From positions 806,001-870,000 of the forward strand of contig NZ_BNJF01000002.1 of assembly GCF_016587355.1 (NCBI RefSeq): a stretch of DNA of 64,000 nt. Reading direction: 5' to 3'. The position numbers and the translations under genes are program-made. Origin of the DNA: Ktedonospora formicarum. GTDB taxonomy: Bacteria; Chloroflexota; Ktedonobacteria; Ktedonobacterales; Ktedonobacteraceae. The stretch's first letter is position 1. Each line of letters opens with the position of its first letter. Below the pieces are notes generated by a model, which did not search any database, was not told the DNA's origin, and saw only the letters and a list, made by a program, of their open reading frames with translations. Of this stretch, positions 62,803 to 64,000 are shown one piece after another.

Positions 62803-64000
62803 TTATTTTTTCTCTAATCCATAAAGTTTTGTTGAAGAAAAATTGTCTTCTCGATAAAATGATTTTCCACCCCTTTTCTTTACTTTCGCACCTGAATTTG
62901 CCTTGGTTTCCTGATGTAGCTTCTGCAAGAATGGGCTAAGTCCTTCCGCTTTCACATATGGATTTTCGAGATAGACACATATCTGCTCACAGGTCATTTG
63001 CAATAGATGCTCTACCTCATCCAGCCTATCATTAATCTTGTTCTCCATGAACATTTTGCAACGGCTAGTAAAGAGCCCTGCGGGGTTGTGAATAGTTCTA
63101 CCACTGGGATTAATAAGACAGAGCAAGGTATACACAAAACCAGAAGCAAGCGCATGAGCATTTACAGTCTTAAGCAGTTTCTGATGATTATGCCAGGCTG
63201 ATCGGTTACCTTCGAAAACCTCAGCTAGAAACATTTGTAGGTCCTTACGTAACGTAACGTTAGTATTATTATTATTTTTATAAATTATTGTAATAAATTC
63301 GTTTACGTTTAACGTTACGTATAGTGCCAAGAATTCGCGAGAGTAAGCTGATGGGTCTTTAAGCAGTTTTATGGCCTTATTGCCCTCAAAGTCTACCGTG
63401 TTGAGTATCTCGGTAGTAGACTCGGTGATGATATTCTCAATCTCTGTGTTTGCCTCGTTCTTCGAGTCTACTGTGGCTGGTAGATTTTGAGCTGGTCGGC
63501 AGGTTTGAGAGTCTACCGTTGTTAGGGAGGCTACCTCCTGGTTGGAAGCAGGATCTTGCAACTCAAGGTGCGAGGTAGACTCAAGCTCGGAAGGTGGTGT
63601 GAAGTCTACTGGTGCGCCCTGAGTACGCGCGTTTTTGATTAAATCGTGAAGAGATGTGGGCTTTTTGTGTGTTCTATGTGCTTGGGAAGGAGAGTCTACC
63701 ATATGATGCTTGGTAGACTCATACGCCCCAGGTGCAATATTTTTTTGTATGAGTCTACCGTGGCTGGTAGACTCTGGGGCATAACTCTCAATGCGAGAAG
63801 GTACAGAGTCTACCAGCGGAGTAGACTTTGAGAAGTGTTCTTCGGAAATATCCAAGGATCGAGGCGTAAAGTCTACCGATGTGGTAGGCTCATGAGCCTG
63901 TTTTTTATCCTGAGAAGGGTTAGAGTCTACCACATCGGTAGACTTTTGAGTATTGCCATCGCGATCAATGATTTCTAATGCTATGGAGTCTACCGATGTG
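62803..64000 (-). CDS. Putative replication initiation/primosome protein, N-terminus beyond window
   Basis: The frame is open to the window edge, so at least 398 residues are visible; a GTG at 63933 is internal. The N-terminal half is polar and repetitive, with recurring VDS, VDF and EST motifs produced by AGTCTACC/GGTAGACT repeats in the DNA. The C-terminal ~190 residues are helical: YSREFLALYVTLNVNEFITI, an Asn-rich NNNNTN, SGRTIHNPAGLFTSRCKMF, and a basic end VKKRGGKSF. NPAG-type segments occur in DnaD-like helicase-loading proteins. Immediately upstream of the DnaC-like loader and DnaB, an initiator or primosome role is likely but not proven. Confidence 0.5.
   Translation of the reverse strand, partial: TSVDSIALEIIDRDGNTQKSTDVVDSNPSQDKKQAHEPTTSVDFTPRSLDISEEHFSKSTPLVDSVPSRIESYAPESTSHGRLIQKNIAPGAYESTKHHMVDSPSQAHRTHKKPTSLHDLIKNARTQGAPVDFTPPSELESTSHLELQDPASNQEVASLTTVDSQTCRPAQNLPATVDSKNEANTEIENIITESTTEILNTVDFEGNKAIKLLKDPSAYSREFLALYVTLNVNEFITIIYKNNNNTNVTLRKDLQMFLAEVFEGNRSAWHNHQKLLKTVNAHALASGFVYTLLCLINPSGRTIHNPAGLFTSRCKMFMENKINDRLDEVEHLLQMTCEQICVYLENPYVKAEGLSPFLQKLHQETKANSGAKVKKRGGKSFYREDNFSSTKLYGLEKK
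63246..63321. other. AT-rich core flanked by TAACGTTACGT inverted repeats, candidate origin element
   Basis: ACGTAACGTTA (63252-63262) and TAACGTTACGT (63310-63320) are exact inverted repeats around about 47 bp made almost only of A and T. ACGTAACGTAACGT and CGTTTACGTTTAACG repeat the motif of the 57-kb array. It is inside the coding sequence of the putative initiator. Confidence 0.45.
63390..63994. repeat. AGTCTACC / GGTAGACT inverted-repeat family in coding DNA
   Basis: AGTCTACC at 63390, 63510, 63693, 63752, 63807, 63870, 63924 and 63987 (variants AGTCTACT at 63475 and 63603); GGTAGACT at 63574, 63712, 63766 and 63937 (variant GGTAGGCT at 63883). Several pair as head-to-head palindromes 5-11 bp apart, e.g. 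63752-63773 and 63924-63944. The family runs off the window edge. Confidence 0.8.

Noticed and set aside
63390..64000. CRISPR-like or tandem repeats
   Set aside because: The 8-bp units are irregularly spaced, occur in both orientations and lie inside an open reading frame.

Overview
The window reads as chromosome-like DNA of a filamentous Chloroflexota bacterium, most probably class Ktedonobacteria. This is an inference from gene style: two very large AAA-ATPase/TPR regulators with an N-terminal Cys-rich HGPYWY module, a membrane-tethered kinase-like protein, a PAS/GAF histidine kinase and an S21 ribosomal protein. No rRNA or tRNA gene was recognised. The sequence cannot tell chromosome from megaplasmid. 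rpsU and the vitamin pathways argue for chromosome; the ParA/RHH/DnaB/DnaC block at the right end looks like a replicon backbone.

1-5 kb: a YtrA-type GntR regulator with an ABC ATPase cut by the window edge, a GlsB-like membrane protein, a kinase-fold protein that has lost its catalytic residues and carries a degenerate Rieske-like tail, and an APH-fold protein. 5.2-15.9 kb: a minus-strand cobalamin cluster for the late pathway and salvage (cobQ, cobD, cbiB, cobO, btuF behind a cobalamin riboswitch, cobU, cobS, cobC), with a DinB-fold and a YdjM-like gene among them. cbiB and cobU each carry an apparent one-base deletion in a G run. 16-20 kb: MOSC protein, SDR, haloalkane dehalogenase-like protein and a DHFR-fold reductase. 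19.8-26.6 kb: a minus-strand set with an ECF transporter (fused EcfA-EcfA, EcfT), folE and the complete preQ1 pathway queE-queD-queC-queF.

27-37 kb: envelope and signalling genes, including an operon of EamA-like transporter, receiver-like/RskA-like membrane protein, anchored LamG-like protein and PP2C phosphatase; then a HAD phosphatase, a small lipoprotein and unknowns. 37.5-50 kb: two paralogous giant regulators (BTAD/AAA/TPR; the second has lost the DNA-binding wing), a GC-rich orphan gene, cupin genes including oxalate decarboxylase, and a set of 20-bp direct repeats. 50-55 kb: S21, a zinc-ribbon protein, a frameshifted pentapeptide-repeat protein with a TIR-like tail, and a split histidine kinase enclosed by perfect 24-bp inverted repeats.

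55.5-64 kb: a sigma-70 factor, then about 1.1 kb of non-coding DNA packed with a 6-bp-pitch TACGTN motif, followed on the minus strand by a ribbon-helix-helix protein, ParA, a small HTH/AT-hook protein, DnaB helicase, a DnaC-like loader and an unrecognised protein open at the window end, whose coding DNA is full of AGTCTACC/GGTAGACT inverted repeats. The best candidate for an undescribed system is this segment: a ParA/RHH partition module with a hexamer-type centromere, beside a helicase-loading module with a possible intragenic origin.
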